64,000 bases of DNA from Halobacterium jilantaiense (GCF_900110535.1 NZ_FOJA01000001.1:1426001-1490000); one strand, 5' to 3'. Shown: positions 45,187 to 54,812, counted from the stretch's first letter. Program-made: numbers and translations. The notes: generated from the sequence alone by a model not told the origin.

Positions 45187-45483
45187 ATGCCTGCGAAGCG
45201 CGAGTATCGCGACCGGCCCGGAACGGAGGTCGCGGTGCTCGACGCGCTCGTCGAGCGCGCGAACGGCGGCATGACCGTCTTCGAGTTGCGCGCGAGCGTC
45301 GACGCCGACATCGACGGTATCGAGGACGCCCTCGGGTCGCTGACTAGCGACGGGCTCGTCCACGCCGAGGAGTCAGACGGCCGGACGAAGTTCACCGTCG
45401 ACGACCGCGTCGTCCCCAGCCCCGAGGACGAGAGCCACGAGGACTCCATCTTCGACGCCATCAAGCGCCGCATCGGGCTCTGA
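45187..45483 (+). CDS. Winged-helix protein (probably DUF6432)
   Basis: A 98-residue protein with a MarR-like winged-helix fold: helices EVAVLDALVERANGGMTVFELR and IDGIEDALGSLTSDGLV, then a beta wing EESDGRTKFTVDDRVVP. The family occurs across haloarchaea. It could bind DNA. It ends in a basic helix IFDAIKRRIGL. ATG 45187 opens the conserved PAKREYRDRPGTEVAVL start. It diverges from the two-zinc-ribbon gene. Confidence 0.8.
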   Translation: MPAKREYRDRPGTEVAVLDALVERANGGMTVFELRASVDADIDGIEDALGSLTSDGLVHAEESDGRTKFTVDDRVVPSPEDESHEDSIFDAIKRRIGL

Positions 45484-45552
45484 CCGCGCTGCGAACCGGC
45501 GCGGACGCCGGGATGCGGTGGGTTTACGCCGCGCGGGCGGCGAGAGTCGGAC

Positions 45553-46581
45553 ATGACTGTCGTTAGGGAAGCCCACGAGGCTCACGGCGCGACGTTCCGC
45601 GAGGTGGCGGGGCGGTCGTTCCCCGCGGAGTACGGCCGCCCGGAGCGCACGCACCGCGCGGTGCGCAACGGCGTCGGCGTCACCGAGCACGCCTTCGACG
45701 TGGTCGTCGCGGCGGGGGCGGACCGCCACGCCATCGTCGACGACGCGGTCGCGGGCTCGGTGCCGGCCACCGACGGCGAGGCGAGCTACGTCGTCCTGCT
45801 GGACGACTCAGGCACCGTGGCCGCCGACTGCTACGTGTTCGCGACCGGTGACAGACTGCTCCTCTTCCTGCCGGCCGGCGACGGCGAGCGGGTGGCCGCG
45901 GCGGTCCGAGAGCAAGCTGGCGGCCGCGACGCTGGGGTCTCGCTGGCGACCGACGACTTCGGAACGTTCGGCGTTCACGGACCGAACGCGACGGAGAAGG
46001 TGGCGAGCGTCCTCCACCACGCCAGCCCGCCCGAGGAGCGCCTGCGGTTCGTGCGCGGCGAGATGGAGGGCGGCGTCACCGTCGTCCGCGACGACGACGT
46101 GGCCGGCGACGAGGGGTACTTCGTCGTCTGCGCCGCCGCGGACGCCGACGAGGTGTTCCAGACGCTGCTCGTGCGCGGCCTGAACGCCGTCCCCTTCGGT
46201 CACGAGACCTGGGCGACGCTCACACTGGAGGCCGGCACGCCGCTGTTCGAGACCGAACTCCGCGGCCGGACGCCCGCCGCACTCGGCCTCTCGCGGCTCG
46301 TCGGCGAGACCGGCGCGCTGGAAGACGGCGAGCGACTGGTCGGCCTCGAACCCGAGTCACTTCCCGAACCGGGTGCCGCCGTCTCGGTCGACGGCGAGAC
46401 TATCGGCGAGATAACGCGCGCTGCCGACTGTCCGACGGTCGACGCACCGCTGGCGTTCGCCGCCGCGTCGGGCGTCGAAGTGGGTGACGAGGTTGCGGTC
46501 GGCGGCGACGTGGCCGCGTCGGTCGTCGACCTGCCGTTCGTCGAGACTGGGCAGCGCTCGCGGCGAATCCCCGAGTTCTAG
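45553..46581 (+). CDS. GcvT/YgfZ-like aminomethyltransferase family protein
   Basis: A 342-residue protein of the folate-binding GcvT/YgfZ superfamily (VRNGVGVTEHAFDVVVAAG, TFGVHGPNATEKVASVL, LEAGTPLFETELRGRTPAALGLSRLV). Relatives are the glycine cleavage T protein and the Fe-S repair protein YgfZ. The KGCYxGQE signature of YgfZ is not present at the expected place, so the role may differ. No other glycine cleavage genes are nearby. Confidence 0.8.
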   Translation: MTVVREAHEAHGATFREVAGRSFPAEYGRPERTHRAVRNGVGVTEHAFDVVVAAGADRHAIVDDAVAGSVPATDGEASYVVLLDDSGTVAADCYVFATGDRLLLFLPAGDGERVAAAVREQAGGRDAGVSLATDDFGTFGVHGPNATEKVASVLHHASPPEERLRFVRGEMEGGVTVVRDDDVAGDEGYFVVCAAADADEVFQTLLVRGLNAVPFGHETWATLTLEAGTPLFETELRGRTPAALGLSRLVGETGALEDGERLVGLEPESLPEPGAAVSVDGETIGEITRAADCPTVDAPLAFAAASGVEVGDEVAVGGDVAASVVDLPFVETGQRSRRIPEF

Positions 46582-46599
46582 CGGCGTCGCTCCGCCGGG

Positions 46600-47211
46600 T
46601 CAGTAGTCGGCGTCGAAGCGCGCCCCGAGGTCGAACTGGCGGACGTCGACGTCGGCCGGCGGCTCGCTCGGCCCGGACGTCGCTATCGGTCGAGCGTACT
46701 CCTCTCCCCGGTCATCCTCGGATTCACGTACCCGGAACGTTTCGACGGCGGCGGTGCCGGCGAGCGGGATGTCGTTGAATTCGGCCCGGCGAGACGGCAC
46801 GTGGAGGTGGTCGCCAGCGTCGTTCACCGGCCCCATGTAAATCATGTACGTAACGTCTCCGAACTCGGTCGTCAGTGTGTCGTGGTGAGACTCGGAGACG
46901 GTGACGGACGCGCCATTGACGGCGCCGTCGAGGTACGCGGGGTCGAACGAGCCGGAGACAGTCCCGGCTCCCGGCTCCCGGTCGTCGTACTTCAGCCGGA
47001 GCAGGTCCGTTCTGGTCGGTGGGTCCGCGCGGGAGAGTTCGACGGCAACTTCTTTCTGCCAGACCAGGCCGGTCGGCGGGTCGTCGGTCTTCTCGGGCGG
47101 TTTTCGGGTGGTCTCGGTCGACGGTGTTTCCGACTGACAGCCAGCCAGTGCGACCGAACTACCGGCCGCACAGAGCGCGAGGAAGCGGCGGCGGGAGGGC
47201 GTTGGGGACAC
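46600..47211 (-). CDS. Tat lipoprotein of unknown function
   Basis: A 203-residue protein from GTG 47211. The N-terminus SPTPSRRRFLALCAAGSSVALAGC is a twin-arginine lipoprotein signal with the modified Cys near residue 25. A Thr/Pro/Glu linker follows, then a domain rich in beta strands (TYMIYMGPVNDAGDHLHVPS). The longer ATG start at 47256 would put another hydrophobic stretch in front and overlap the A-rich TATA-like region (CACAAAAAGAC), so GTG is preferred. I recognise no family. Confidence 0.7.
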   Translation of the reverse strand: MSPTPSRRRFLALCAAGSSVALAGCQSETPSTETTRKPPEKTDDPPTGLVWQKEVAVELSRADPPTRTDLLRLKYDDREPGAGTVSGSFDPAYLDGAVNGASVTVSESHHDTLTTEFGDVTYMIYMGPVNDAGDHLHVPSRRAEFNDIPLAGTAAVETFRVRESEDDRGEEYARPIATSGPSEPPADVDVRQFDLGARFDADY

Positions 47212-47292
47212 GACGCAGCCTGAAAGCGCCAGCAACAAATGTCTTTTTGTGGACATCTCTGCGGTCGGACGGTGCAGCGGTCACCGTCCGCG

Positions 47293-48372
47293 TTACTTCA
47301 GCATCGCCCGCAGCTGGTCGAGCGAGAACAGGCTCGTCGGCTGGTCCATGTGGACCGCGATTTCCCCCGAGAACAGCTTCATCCCGGCTCGCTGTATCGG
47401 CTCCGGCATCGAGTACCCGCTGCGGACGAGGTGGCCGAGTGTGATGTCGCGGCCGAGTTCCTCGCGCCACGCGCGCTCGTAGCCGGCGAGCGTGCCCGGC
47501 CGGTCGGGGTCGAGTTCCCGAGCGGCGGCGTCGGCGGCCGCCATCCCGTACCGGATGCCGCCGCCGGTGAACGGCTTCGTCTGACCGGCCGCGTCGCCGA
47601 GCAGGAATCCCCGGCGGCTCGTGACCGTGTCCGGCGGGCCGATGGGGATAACGCCGGAGCAGCGGTGTTCGACGTCGACGCCGTAGTCGGCCACGAGGTC
47701 GTCGAAGCGTCCGGGCACGTCCTCGCCGGGCGCTGCCGCGAGGCCGTACTCGACGCCGCCCTCGCCTCTGGGGATGCGCCACGCGAAGAACTCGGGGACG
47801 GTGAGGTGGACGTCCACGAAGTCCTCGTGGTCTGGCTCGGGGTCGAACGCGAGCGCGCCGTGCAGGAACTCGTCCGGTTCCGGCAGCCCGAGCGCCTCCC
47901 GGACGCGGGACTGGGGGCCGTCGCTGCCGGCGACCATCTTCGCGGACACGTCGAAGGTCTCCTCTGGTCCCCGGACGGTGAGGTCCACGCTATCCCGGTG
48001 TTCAGTGACGCCCGTGACCGTGTGCTGCTCGCGGACGTCCGCACCGGCGTCGCGGGCGGCGTCGGCGAGCACCTTGTCCAGTTGCACGCGGTCGATGGCG
48101 TTCGAGATGGCGTCCTGCTTGTAGAAGGGGTGAGAAGGCGAATCCGCGCCGCCGAGGTGGAAGCGCGCGCCCCGAATCTCGTTCTGGAAGAGGTCGTCGT
48201 GGTACTCGTCAGGGACGAACTCCCAGACGTCAAGGCTGACGTGCCCCGAACACGCCAGCGGCTTCCCGAGTTCCCCCGACTCGAAGGCGACCACGTCGTA
48301 GCCGCGCTCGGCCGCCCGCCGCGCGAACCGCGCGCCGGCCGGTCCCACGCCGACGACCGCGAAGTCGTACAT
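47293..48372 (-). CDS. Geranylgeranyl reductase family flavoprotein
   Basis: A 359-residue FAD enzyme of the geranylgeranyl/digeranylgeranylglycerophospholipid reductase family. The nucleotide loop is FAVVGVGPAGARFARRAAERG, and the second FAD motif is GFLLGDAAGQTKPFTGGGIRYG. These enzymes saturate the isoprenoid chains of archaeal lipids or menaquinone side chains. The stretch CSGHVSLDV near residue 41 is family-typical. Which isoprenoid it reduces is not evident. Confidence 0.9.
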   Translation of the reverse strand: MYDFAVVGVGPAGARFARRAAERGYDVVAFESGELGKPLACSGHVSLDVWEFVPDEYHDDLFQNEIRGARFHLGGADSPSHPFYKQDAISNAIDRVQLDKVLADAARDAGADVREQHTVTGVTEHRDSVDLTVRGPEETFDVSAKMVAGSDGPQSRVREALGLPEPDEFLHGALAFDPEPDHEDFVDVHLTVPEFFAWRIPRGEGGVEYGLAAAPGEDVPGRFDDLVADYGVDVEHRCSGVIPIGPPDTVTSRRGFLLGDAAGQTKPFTGGGIRYGMAAADAAARELDPDRPGTLAGYERAWREELGRDITLGHLVRSGYSMPEPIQRAGMKLFSGEIAVHMDQPTSLFSLDQLRAMLK

Positions 48373-48410
48373 CGCCGCTTCCTACGACGCGCGGAAGAAA
48401 GAGCCTTCGC

Positions 48411-49073
48411 CTAGTAGCCGAACGTCTCCTCGACGAGCACGATAGTCGTGCGGCCCTCGGTGCCCTCCTGGCGGTAGATGAGTTCCTTCGCCGCCGCGCT
48501 CTCGACGCCGTATGCCTCCTGTGCGCGCTCGTTCTCGAACGCCCACGCGTACTCGTGGAGGCGCTCGCGGGCTGCCTCGACGTCCTCGACGACTTTGTTC
48601 ACGCCCGCGACCAGCAGGAGATTCTGGGCCGCGAAGGGGTACGCGCCGACGCGGCTCCCGGAGAGGTCCGCGGCGACCAGCGTCCCCTCCTCGCGAGCGA
48701 TGCCGTTGACGCTGCCGAGGAAGTAGTCCGCCGTCTGGGACGCCCGCCGGGCGGCGTCACGCTCGGCGTCGTCGTCGATGCTCCAGATGTCGGCGGCGAG
48801 GTTCTCCCAGTTGTGGTCGCCCTCGCCCAGATAGTCGTCGAACCCGATCTCTTCGAGGGTCGTTGAGTGGCCGTTCATCACGGACGCGCCGGCCGGAATC
48901 GCGTCGGTGACGTACTCCAGAGCGGCCTCGGCGTCCGCGACGACTTCGACGTCGAACCCGCTGGCTTCGAGGTTCTCGACAGTCGCTTCGAGTTCCGCCT
49001 CGCTCGGGTGCTCGTCCCAGTCGTCGTCCACGTCCACGTCGTCCACGTAGTCAGCCTTCGTCTGCTGGCTCAT
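48411..49073 (-). CDS. LUD domain protein (LutC-like)
   Basis: A 220-residue LUD-domain protein (lactate utilisation family, related to LutC/YkgG). It has IPAGASVMNGHSTTLEEIG, the catalytic-region DYFLGSVNGIAREEGTLVAAD and NLLLVAGVNKVVEDVEAA. Family members take part in lactate oxidation, but LutA/LutB partners are absent here, so the substrate is open. ATG 49073 is chosen; the N-terminus is very acidic (DYVDDVDVDDDWDE). It is upstream of the geranylgeranyl reductase on the same strand, 38 bp away. Confidence 0.85.
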   Translation of the reverse strand: MSQQTKADYVDDVDVDDDWDEHPSEAELEATVENLEASGFDVEVVADAEAALEYVTDAIPAGASVMNGHSTTLEEIGFDDYLGEGDHNWENLAADIWSIDDDAERDAARRASQTADYFLGSVNGIAREEGTLVAADLSGSRVGAYPFAAQNLLLVAGVNKVVEDVEAARERLHEYAWAFENERAQEAYGVESAAAKELIYRQEGTEGRTTIVLVEETFGY

Positions 49074-49190
49074 ACACTCGTACAGTCGCCGCCCGGGAAA
49101 GAACGTGCGCCCACCGGCGAGACGCGCCCGAACGAGTAACCCCCGTGTCACCGGGTTAGTGCGGCTTCACCGGCGGTTTCGGCGTCGCCG

Positions 49191-49886
49191 TCACCACCAG
49201 TCGAGGGCCCGGTTGCGGCGTTCGAGGTAGGTCGGGTCGAGCAGGTCCGCGTCGATGTCGACGCGGTCGCCGTCCCGGTCGAGGAGCGTCCGCTGGAGGA
49301 CATCGCTGTCCGTCTCGAAGTCCGGCGAGACGCGCAGCCGAAGGTCGGCGTCGAGCGTGTACAGCCCCGCATCGAAGGCGGCGTGGTGGGTCTTGTCGAG
49401 CGCGACGACGTTGGTCGGGTCGGTGCGCAGCGACTCGTGGCCGCTCCACGACAGCACGTGGGCGACGTCGAGCAGTCGTGGGTGGTCGACGCCGGAGACG
49501 GGACACCGCGTGTCGTACCGCGAGAGGACCGCCTCCCGGAACGCCGCCGGGAGGGAGCGCGCGCCGACGGTCGTCTCGTATTCGCGAGCCTCGTACGTCC
49601 AGCCCTCGCCCGGGTCGGCGGCGTCACTCACAGACTTGCCCGCCGTCTCGGCGAGGTCACCGATGCGGTAGGTGCCGTCGCCGTCCACGAACTCGACTTC
49701 CCCGCGCTCGGCGAGCTGCTGGAGAATCTGTCGGAGCTTCGCCTCGGGGTTGTTGTTGTCGGGGAACTCCGCCTGAAGTACCGGCCCGAGCTGGCCGTAG
49801 AGCTCCTGTAGCTCGACGACCCGCCACCCGGTGTCGTCGCGGTACCGGGCGAGCTCCCGTCGGACGACGCGCCGCCATCGAGACAT
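49191..49886 (-). CDS. HNH endonuclease, restriction-like
   Basis: A 231-residue protein. The N-terminal part carries a helix-rich DNA-binding region (EAKLRQILQQLAERGEVEFV, a winged-helix-like layout). The C-terminal part has an HNH nuclease core: RCPVSGVDHPRLLDVAHVLS with the first His, then DPTNVVALDKTHHAAFDAG with Asn and His. It resembles orphan HNH restriction endonucleases found in many haloarchaea. No methyltransferase is adjacent. It lies downstream of uvrA on the same strand, 81 bp away. Confidence 0.85.
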   Translation of the reverse strand: MSRWRRVVRRELARYRDDTGWRVVELQELYGQLGPVLQAEFPDNNNPEAKLRQILQQLAERGEVEFVDGDGTYRIGDLAETAGKSVSDAADPGEGWTYEAREYETTVGARSLPAAFREAVLSRYDTRCPVSGVDHPRLLDVAHVLSWSGHESLRTDPTNVVALDKTHHAAFDAGLYTLDADLRLRVSPDFETDSDVLQRTLLDRDGDRVDIDADLLDPTYLERRNRALDWW

Positions 49887-49966
49887 GACGCCCGCTTCGA
49901 ATCGCCCGATCTAAAGCCTTCGGAGCGCCAGACGAGAAGGGTCGGCGAGGCCGGAGACGCGACGCG

Positions 49967-52936
49967 TCAGTCGTCGTCCGCCGTCGGCGCTGCCTGTTCT
50001 TTCGCGGGCTTCTCGCGGTCGCTCCGGGGTCCTTCGAGGTCGACCGCCGGGAGTTTGTCCCGGAGGTAGCGGCCGGTGTGGCTGTCGTCGTTTCGAGCGA
50101 CTTCTTCGGGTGTACCGGTGGCGACAACGTCGCCGCCGGCCTCGCCGCCCTCCGGGCCGAGGTCGACGACGTGGTCGGCGTTCTTCACGAGGTCGAGTTC
50201 GTGCTCGATGACGACGACGGTGTTGCCGCGGTCGGTGAGCCGCTGGAGCACCTCGATGAGCTTTCGCTCGTCGGCGCTGTGGAGGCCGGTCGTCGGCTCG
50301 TCGAGCAGGTAGAGCGTGTCGCCGGAGTCCTTCTTCCCGAGTTCCTCGGCGAGTTTGACGCGCTGGGCCTCGCCGCCGCTGAGGGTGGTCGACGGCTGGC
50401 CGAGGCGCATGTAGTCGAGGCCGACGTCCTTCAGCAACTGGAGGCGGCGGCCGAGCCGCGAGTCCGCCTCGAAGAAGTCGTAGGCCTCCTCGACGCTCAT
50501 CTGGAGGACGTCCGCGATGGTCTTGCCCTTGAACGTCACGTCGAGGGTCTCGTCGTTGTAGCGGTCGCCGCCGCACTCCTCGCAGGGCACGTGGACGTCC
50601 GAGAGGAAGTTCATCTCGATCTTCTGGGTGCCCTGCCCACCGCAGGCCTCACAGCGGCCGCCCTTGACGTTGAACGAGAACCGCCCCTTCTCGTAGCCGC
50701 GCTGCTTGGCGAGTTTGGTCTCCGCGAACTTCTCGCGGATGTAGTCGAAGATGCCCGTGTACGTCGCCGGATTGGAGCGCGGCGTGCGGCCGATGGGGCT
50801 CTGGTCGATGAGCCGCACGGTCTCGACGTGTTCGATGCCCTCGATGGCGTCGTGCTCGCCGGGGTCGACGCTCGTGTTGTCGTTCATCTCGCGGGCGAGA
50901 CCCTTGTAGAGGATGTCGTGCATCAGCGTCGACTTCCCGGAGCCCGACACGCCGGTGATGGCCGTGAACGCGCCAATTGGGAGGTCGACGTCGAGGTCGC
51001 GGAGGTTATGCTGGCGCGCGCCCTCGACCGTGAGCGCGTCCTCGTAGTCCCGTCGCTCGTCGGGGACGGGAATCTGCTTGCGGCCGGCGAGGTAGTCGCC
51101 CGTGACGGAGCGCTCGGTCTCCATCAGGTCCTCGACGCTGCCGTTGGCGACGACCTCGCCGCCGTGGCGGCCCGGCCCCGGCCCCATGTCGACGACGTTG
51201 TCGGCCCGCCGCATCGTCTCCTCGTCGTGTTCGACGACCACGAGCGTGTTCCCGAGGTCCCGCAGCTCTTCGAGGGTGTTCAGGAGGCGGTCGTTGTCGC
51301 GCTGGTGGAGCCCGATGCTCGGCTCGTCGAGGACGTACAGCACGCCGACGAGCCCGGAGCCGATCTGGGTGGCGAGCCGGATACGCTGGCTCTCGCCGCC
51401 GGAGAGCGTCGACGCCTCCCGGTTCAGTGTGAGGTACTCCAGGCCGACCTCGGTCATGAAGCCGAGGCGGGCACGAATCTCCTTGAGAATCTCCTCGGCG
51501 ATTTTGGTGTCGCGCTCGTCCATCCCCGCTTCCATCCCCTCGAAGTGGTCGAGGGCGTCACCGATGCTCATCTGGTTGACTTCGGTGATGGGCGTGTCGT
51601 CGACGAGGACGGCCCGCGAGGAGGGTTTCAGACGCGTGCCGTCGCAGGCCGGGCACGTCGTCACGGACATGTACTTCTCGATGTGGTCCCGGGTGGACTC
51701 CGAATCCGTCTCCACGTAGCGTCGCTCCAGATTCGGGATGACGCCCTCGAAGCGCTTCTCCTTCCGCCGGGTGCCGTTCTTCGTGGAGCGCTCGAAGACG
51801 ACTTCGTCGCTGGTGCCGTAGAGGAACGCCTGCTGGGTGTCCTCGTCTAAGTCCTCGAACGGCGTGGTCACGCTCACATCGAAGTGCGCGGCGACGGCGT
51901 CCAGTCGCGTGCGGTAGTACGACCGGTTGTAGCTCCAGGCCTCGAAGACGTCCTTGATGGGCTTGCTCTCGTCGACGACGACGAGGTCTTCGCTGACCTC
52001 CTTCGTGTTCCCGATGCCCTCACACTCGGGACACGCGCCGTGCGGGCTGTTGAAGGAGAACGACCGGGTCTCGATTTCGCTGATGTCGATGCCGCAGTGC
52101 GTGCACGCGAGGTCCTCGCTGAACTCCACGACGAGGCGGTCGTCGCTGCCCTCCTCGGCGAGGTCGCCGGTCGAGCGCGCCGTCGCGCCGCCGAGTGCCA
52201 CGTCCTCGCCGGGTTCGGGGACGATGACCTTCAGCACGCCGCCGGCCTCCTCCAGCGCGGTCTCCACGCTGTCCGTGATGCGGGAGCGGGCGTCGTCGCT
52301 GACGGTGACGCGGTCGACCACCACGTCGACGGTGTGGTCGTAGTTCTCGTCGAGGTCCGGGTCGTCGTACGCGAGGTCGTAGGCCTCGCCGTCGACCTCC
52401 ACCCGCGAGTACCCCTCGGAGACGAGGTCCTCGAAGCGGTCCTCGAACGCGCCCTTCTGGTCGCGGACGACCGGCGCGGCGATTTTCGCCTTCGTCCCCT
52501 CGGGGAGTTCGAGGATGCGCCGCACCATCTGCTGGGCGGACTGCTCGCCGACCTCCCGGCCGCACTCGGGGCAGTGCGGCGTGCCGACGCGGGCGTACAG
52601 CAGCCGCAGGTAGTCGTGGAGTTCCGTGACGGTCCCGACCGTCGACCGGGGGTTGTTCGCGGCGTTCTTCTGGTCGATGGAGATTGCGGGGCTCAGGCCC
52701 TCGACGGACTCGACCTGCGGTTTGTCCATCTGTCCGAGGAAGTTCCGCGCGTAGGCGGAGAGGCTCTCGATGTAGCGCCGCTGGCCCTCGGCGTAGATGG
52801 TCTCGAACGCCAGGCTCGACTTCCCGGACCCGGACAGCCCCGTGACGACGTTCAGCGACTCCCGGGGCAGCGTGACGTCGAGGTCTTTGAGGTTGTGCTC
52901 CTCGGCCCCCGTGACCTCGATGTACTCCTCACTCAT
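49967..52936 (-). CDS. uvrA: Excinuclease ABC subunit A
   Basis: A 989-residue UvrA, the damage-recognition ATPase of nucleotide excision repair. It has two ABC ATPase modules: Walker A GLSGSGKSSLAFET near the start and GVSGSGKSTLMHD in the second half, with signature motifs STLSGGESQRIRLA and TTLSGGEAQRVKLA. Zinc fingers are CTHCGIDIS...CPECEG and CEACGGQGTQKIEMN...CEECGG. A haloarchaeal acidic C-terminus follows. A TATA-like CCGATAAACC lies about 30 nt before the ATG. uvrB and uvrC are not in the window. Confidence 0.98.
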   Translation of the reverse strand: MSEEYIEVTGAEEHNLKDLDVTLPRESLNVVTGLSGSGKSSLAFETIYAEGQRRYIESLSAYARNFLGQMDKPQVESVEGLSPAISIDQKNAANNPRSTVGTVTELHDYLRLLYARVGTPHCPECGREVGEQSAQQMVRRILELPEGTKAKIAAPVVRDQKGAFEDRFEDLVSEGYSRVEVDGEAYDLAYDDPDLDENYDHTVDVVVDRVTVSDDARSRITDSVETALEEAGGVLKVIVPEPGEDVALGGATARSTGDLAEEGSDDRLVVEFSEDLACTHCGIDISEIETRSFSFNSPHGACPECEGIGNTKEVSEDLVVVDESKPIKDVFEAWSYNRSYYRTRLDAVAAHFDVSVTTPFEDLDEDTQQAFLYGTSDEVVFERSTKNGTRRKEKRFEGVIPNLERRYVETDSESTRDHIEKYMSVTTCPACDGTRLKPSSRAVLVDDTPITEVNQMSIGDALDHFEGMEAGMDERDTKIAEEILKEIRARLGFMTEVGLEYLTLNREASTLSGGESQRIRLATQIGSGLVGVLYVLDEPSIGLHQRDNDRLLNTLEELRDLGNTLVVVEHDEETMRRADNVVDMGPGPGRHGGEVVANGSVEDLMETERSVTGDYLAGRKQIPVPDERRDYEDALTVEGARQHNLRDLDVDLPIGAFTAITGVSGSGKSTLMHDILYKGLAREMNDNTSVDPGEHDAIEGIEHVETVRLIDQSPIGRTPRSNPATYTGIFDYIREKFAETKLAKQRGYEKGRFSFNVKGGRCEACGGQGTQKIEMNFLSDVHVPCEECGGDRYNDETLDVTFKGKTIADVLQMSVEEAYDFFEADSRLGRRLQLLKDVGLDYMRLGQPSTTLSGGEAQRVKLAEELGKKDSGDTLYLLDEPTTGLHSADERKLIEVLQRLTDRGNTVVVIEHELDLVKNADHVVDLGPEGGEAGGDVVATGTPEEVARNDDSHTGRYLRDKLPAVDLEGPRSDREKPAKEQAAPTADDD

Positions 52937-53016
52937 TGCACGAGTACAGGGGCCGGGTCAGTGAAGGTTTATCGGTCCCGGCACGCCCCAGCAGGGCCTG
53001 TCGGCGACGGTCGCAG

Positions 53017-53973
53017 TCAGTGCGCGAGCGCCTCTCGGAGGTCGGCTGCGACGTCCGCGACGGCGTCGTGGGCGCGTTCGAGTTCGGGCGTCCCGAGCAT
53101 CGTCGCGAAGCCGTGCATCACGTCCTCGTACTCGACGTACCGCGTCGGAACGCCGTCCGCTTCGAGCTGGTCGGCGTACAGGCGGCCGCCGTCCCGCAGC
53201 GGGTCGAAGCCGGCCGTCAGCACCGTCGCCGGCGCTACGCCGGAGCGGTCGCCGGCCTTCGCGGGGTCCGCGTAGGGGTTGCGCTCGTCGACCGGGCTGT
53301 CGTAGTAGCACTCCCGGAACCACTGGAGGTCGTCCTCGGAGAGCACGATGCCGGCGTGCTCGCGGACGGAGTCCTGGTCTTCCTCCAAACCGACACCGGG
53401 GTACAGCAGGTACTGGTAGTCGAGTTCGGGGCCGTCGGTCTCGGCGGCAATCAGCGCCACGATGGCGGCCAGCGCGCCGCCCGCGGAGTCCCCGACGACG
53501 GCGAGGTCGCCGGTGCCCCGGAGCGTCGCCGTGTTGTCGGCCGCCCACTCCAGGGCGGCGTAGGCGTCCTCGACGGCCGCCGGGAACGGGTGTTCGGGTG
53601 CCAGCCGGTAGTCGACGCTCAGCACGACGCAGCCGCTCTCTCGCGCGAGGTGCCGGCAGAGCAGGTCGTGACTGTCCAGACTCCCGATGACGAAGCCGCC
53701 GCCGTGGTAGAAGACGACTGTCGGGTACGGTCCCTCGGTGTCCGGCCGGTACGCGCGGACGGGAATCCGGCCGTCCGGCCCGGGAATCGTGCCGTCGGTC
53801 ACGCCGCCGACCGCGGGCGGATTCCAGTTCTGCCACCGGCTCGCCACGCTCTCCAGCAAGCGAATCCGTCGCGCGCCGGCGTCCCGCATCGAGTCCGGCA
53901 TGAAACGCTCCCGCCGCTGGAGCGCCTCCCGCGCCTCGGGGTGCATCCCGTCCAGGTCGCTGTCGCCGTCCAT
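53017..53973 (-). CDS. Alpha/beta hydrolase, HSL-type esterase
   Basis: A 318-residue esterase of the hormone-sensitive lipase (Aes) family. It has the oxyanion motif YHGGGFVIGS, the nucleophile elbow GDSAGG with the catalytic Ser, and the C-terminal MHGFATM providing His. Haloarchaeal homologues hydrolyse short-chain esters. No signal peptide is visible, so it is cytosolic. Confidence 0.93.
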   Translation of the reverse strand: MDGDSDLDGMHPEAREALQRRERFMPDSMRDAGARRIRLLESVASRWQNWNPPAVGGVTDGTIPGPDGRIPVRAYRPDTEGPYPTVVFYHGGGFVIGSLDSHDLLCRHLARESGCVVLSVDYRLAPEHPFPAAVEDAYAALEWAADNTATLRGTGDLAVVGDSAGGALAAIVALIAAETDGPELDYQYLLYPGVGLEEDQDSVREHAGIVLSEDDLQWFRECYYDSPVDERNPYADPAKAGDRSGVAPATVLTAGFDPLRDGGRLYADQLEADGVPTRYVEYEDVMHGFATMLGTPELERAHDAVADVAADLREALAH

Positions 53974-54015
53974 ACCGGCTCGTGGGCCGCCGCGGACAAA
54001 AAGCCGTCCGACGCC

Positions 54016-54486
54016 TCACTCCGCGACGGCCGCGGGCTCCGCGCCCGCGAGCTCGCGCAGGCGCTCGGGGTCGACCGGCCAGACTGCCGTCGGCGTGCCG
54101 GCCGCAGCCCACACCTCGTCGTGGTCCAGAAGCGTCTCGTCCAGCAGCACGGGCACGTCCGTCGCGTGGCAGAACGGCGGGACGCCGCCGATGCTCCACC
54201 CGGTCGCCTCTTTCACCTCGTCGGCCTCGGCCATCCGGGCGTCGCTGGCGTCCCGGTACACCGCGACCGTGTCCAGGTCGACGCGATTCGCGCCGCTGGT
54301 CACGACCACGACCGGGTCGCCGTCCGCGACGACGACGATGCTGGAGGCGATTTGAGCGACGTCACAGCCCACCGCGTCGGCCGCGTCGGCGGCGGTCTTC
54401 GTGCCCTCGTCGAACTCGTGGACGTCCACGTCGACGCCGTACTCCTCGCTGGCCCGCTCGGCGAACTCCGCCGCTCGCTCGTGCAT
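54016..54486 (-). CDS. YbaK/EbsC-type aminoacyl-tRNA deacylase
   Basis: A 156-residue YbaK/ProX-family protein. These trans-editing enzymes remove wrong amino acids from tRNA (for example Cys- or Ala-tRNA-Pro). Characteristic stretches are VGCDVAQIASSIVVVADGDPVVV, the catalytic-Lys region EVKEATGWSIGGVPPFCH, and LDETLLDHDEVWAAAGTP. ATG 54486 opens the family start MHERAAEFAERASEEYG; the frame is open further upstream without similarity. Confidence 0.9.
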   Translation of the reverse strand: MHERAAEFAERASEEYGVDVDVHEFDEGTKTAADAADAVGCDVAQIASSIVVVADGDPVVVVTSGANRVDLDTVAVYRDASDARMAEADEVKEATGWSIGGVPPFCHATDVPVLLDETLLDHDEVWAAAGTPTAVWPVDPERLRELAGAEPAAVAE

Positions 54487-54577
54487 GCGAGTTGGTGACA
54501 GGGCCGGGGGAGTTAGGCGTGTCGCTCGCCGCAACCGGAGTGACTGGGTTCTTCACCGAGTACGCGCAAGCACCGGT

Positions 54578-54772
54578 GTGCCCCAGGAGTCCCGGTCGCT
54601 GCTCGCCCGGTCGCTGCCCGTCGTCGGCGTCGCCTACCTCGTGTTCCTCGCGACGCAGCCGCCGCCCGCGCGCTGGGTGGGTCTCGGCTGTCTGGTCGTC
54701 CTCGCGCCGTTCGCCGTCGGCTGGACGCTCGGCCGGTTCGCCGGCGTCGGCCCGTGGAGCGACGGCAACTAA
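54578..54772 (+). CDS. Small two-helix membrane protein, 64 aa
   Basis: A 64-residue frame from GTG 54578 with two clear hydrophobic helices (LPVVGVAYLVFLATQ and WVGLGCLVVLAPFAVGWTLG) joined by PPPAR. The start lies in a GTGTG context, and a shadow frame extends upstream through the YbaK gene's antisense. I recognise no family. Codon use (GC-rich third positions, Val/Gly/Leu) fits a real gene. Confidence 0.6.
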   Translation: MPQESRSLLARSLPVVGVAYLVFLATQPPPARWVGLGCLVVLAPFAVGWTLGRFAGVGPWSDGN

Positions 54773-54775
54773 CTC

Positions 54776-54812
54776 CTACGCACTCTCCGGCAGCCACCCG
54801 CCGTCCACGTAC
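54776..54812 (-). pseudogene. Remnant of an SDR C-terminus
   Basis: On the minus strand this short stretch reads YVDGGWLPESA followed by a stop. It matches the C-terminus of the intact SDR gene just upstream (VEVDGGWLPEDV, stop at 54942-54944). The DNA identity is highest over GGCAGCCACCCGCCGTC (plus strand). The two tails are separated by a 129-bp stem-loop element. Confidence 0.55.
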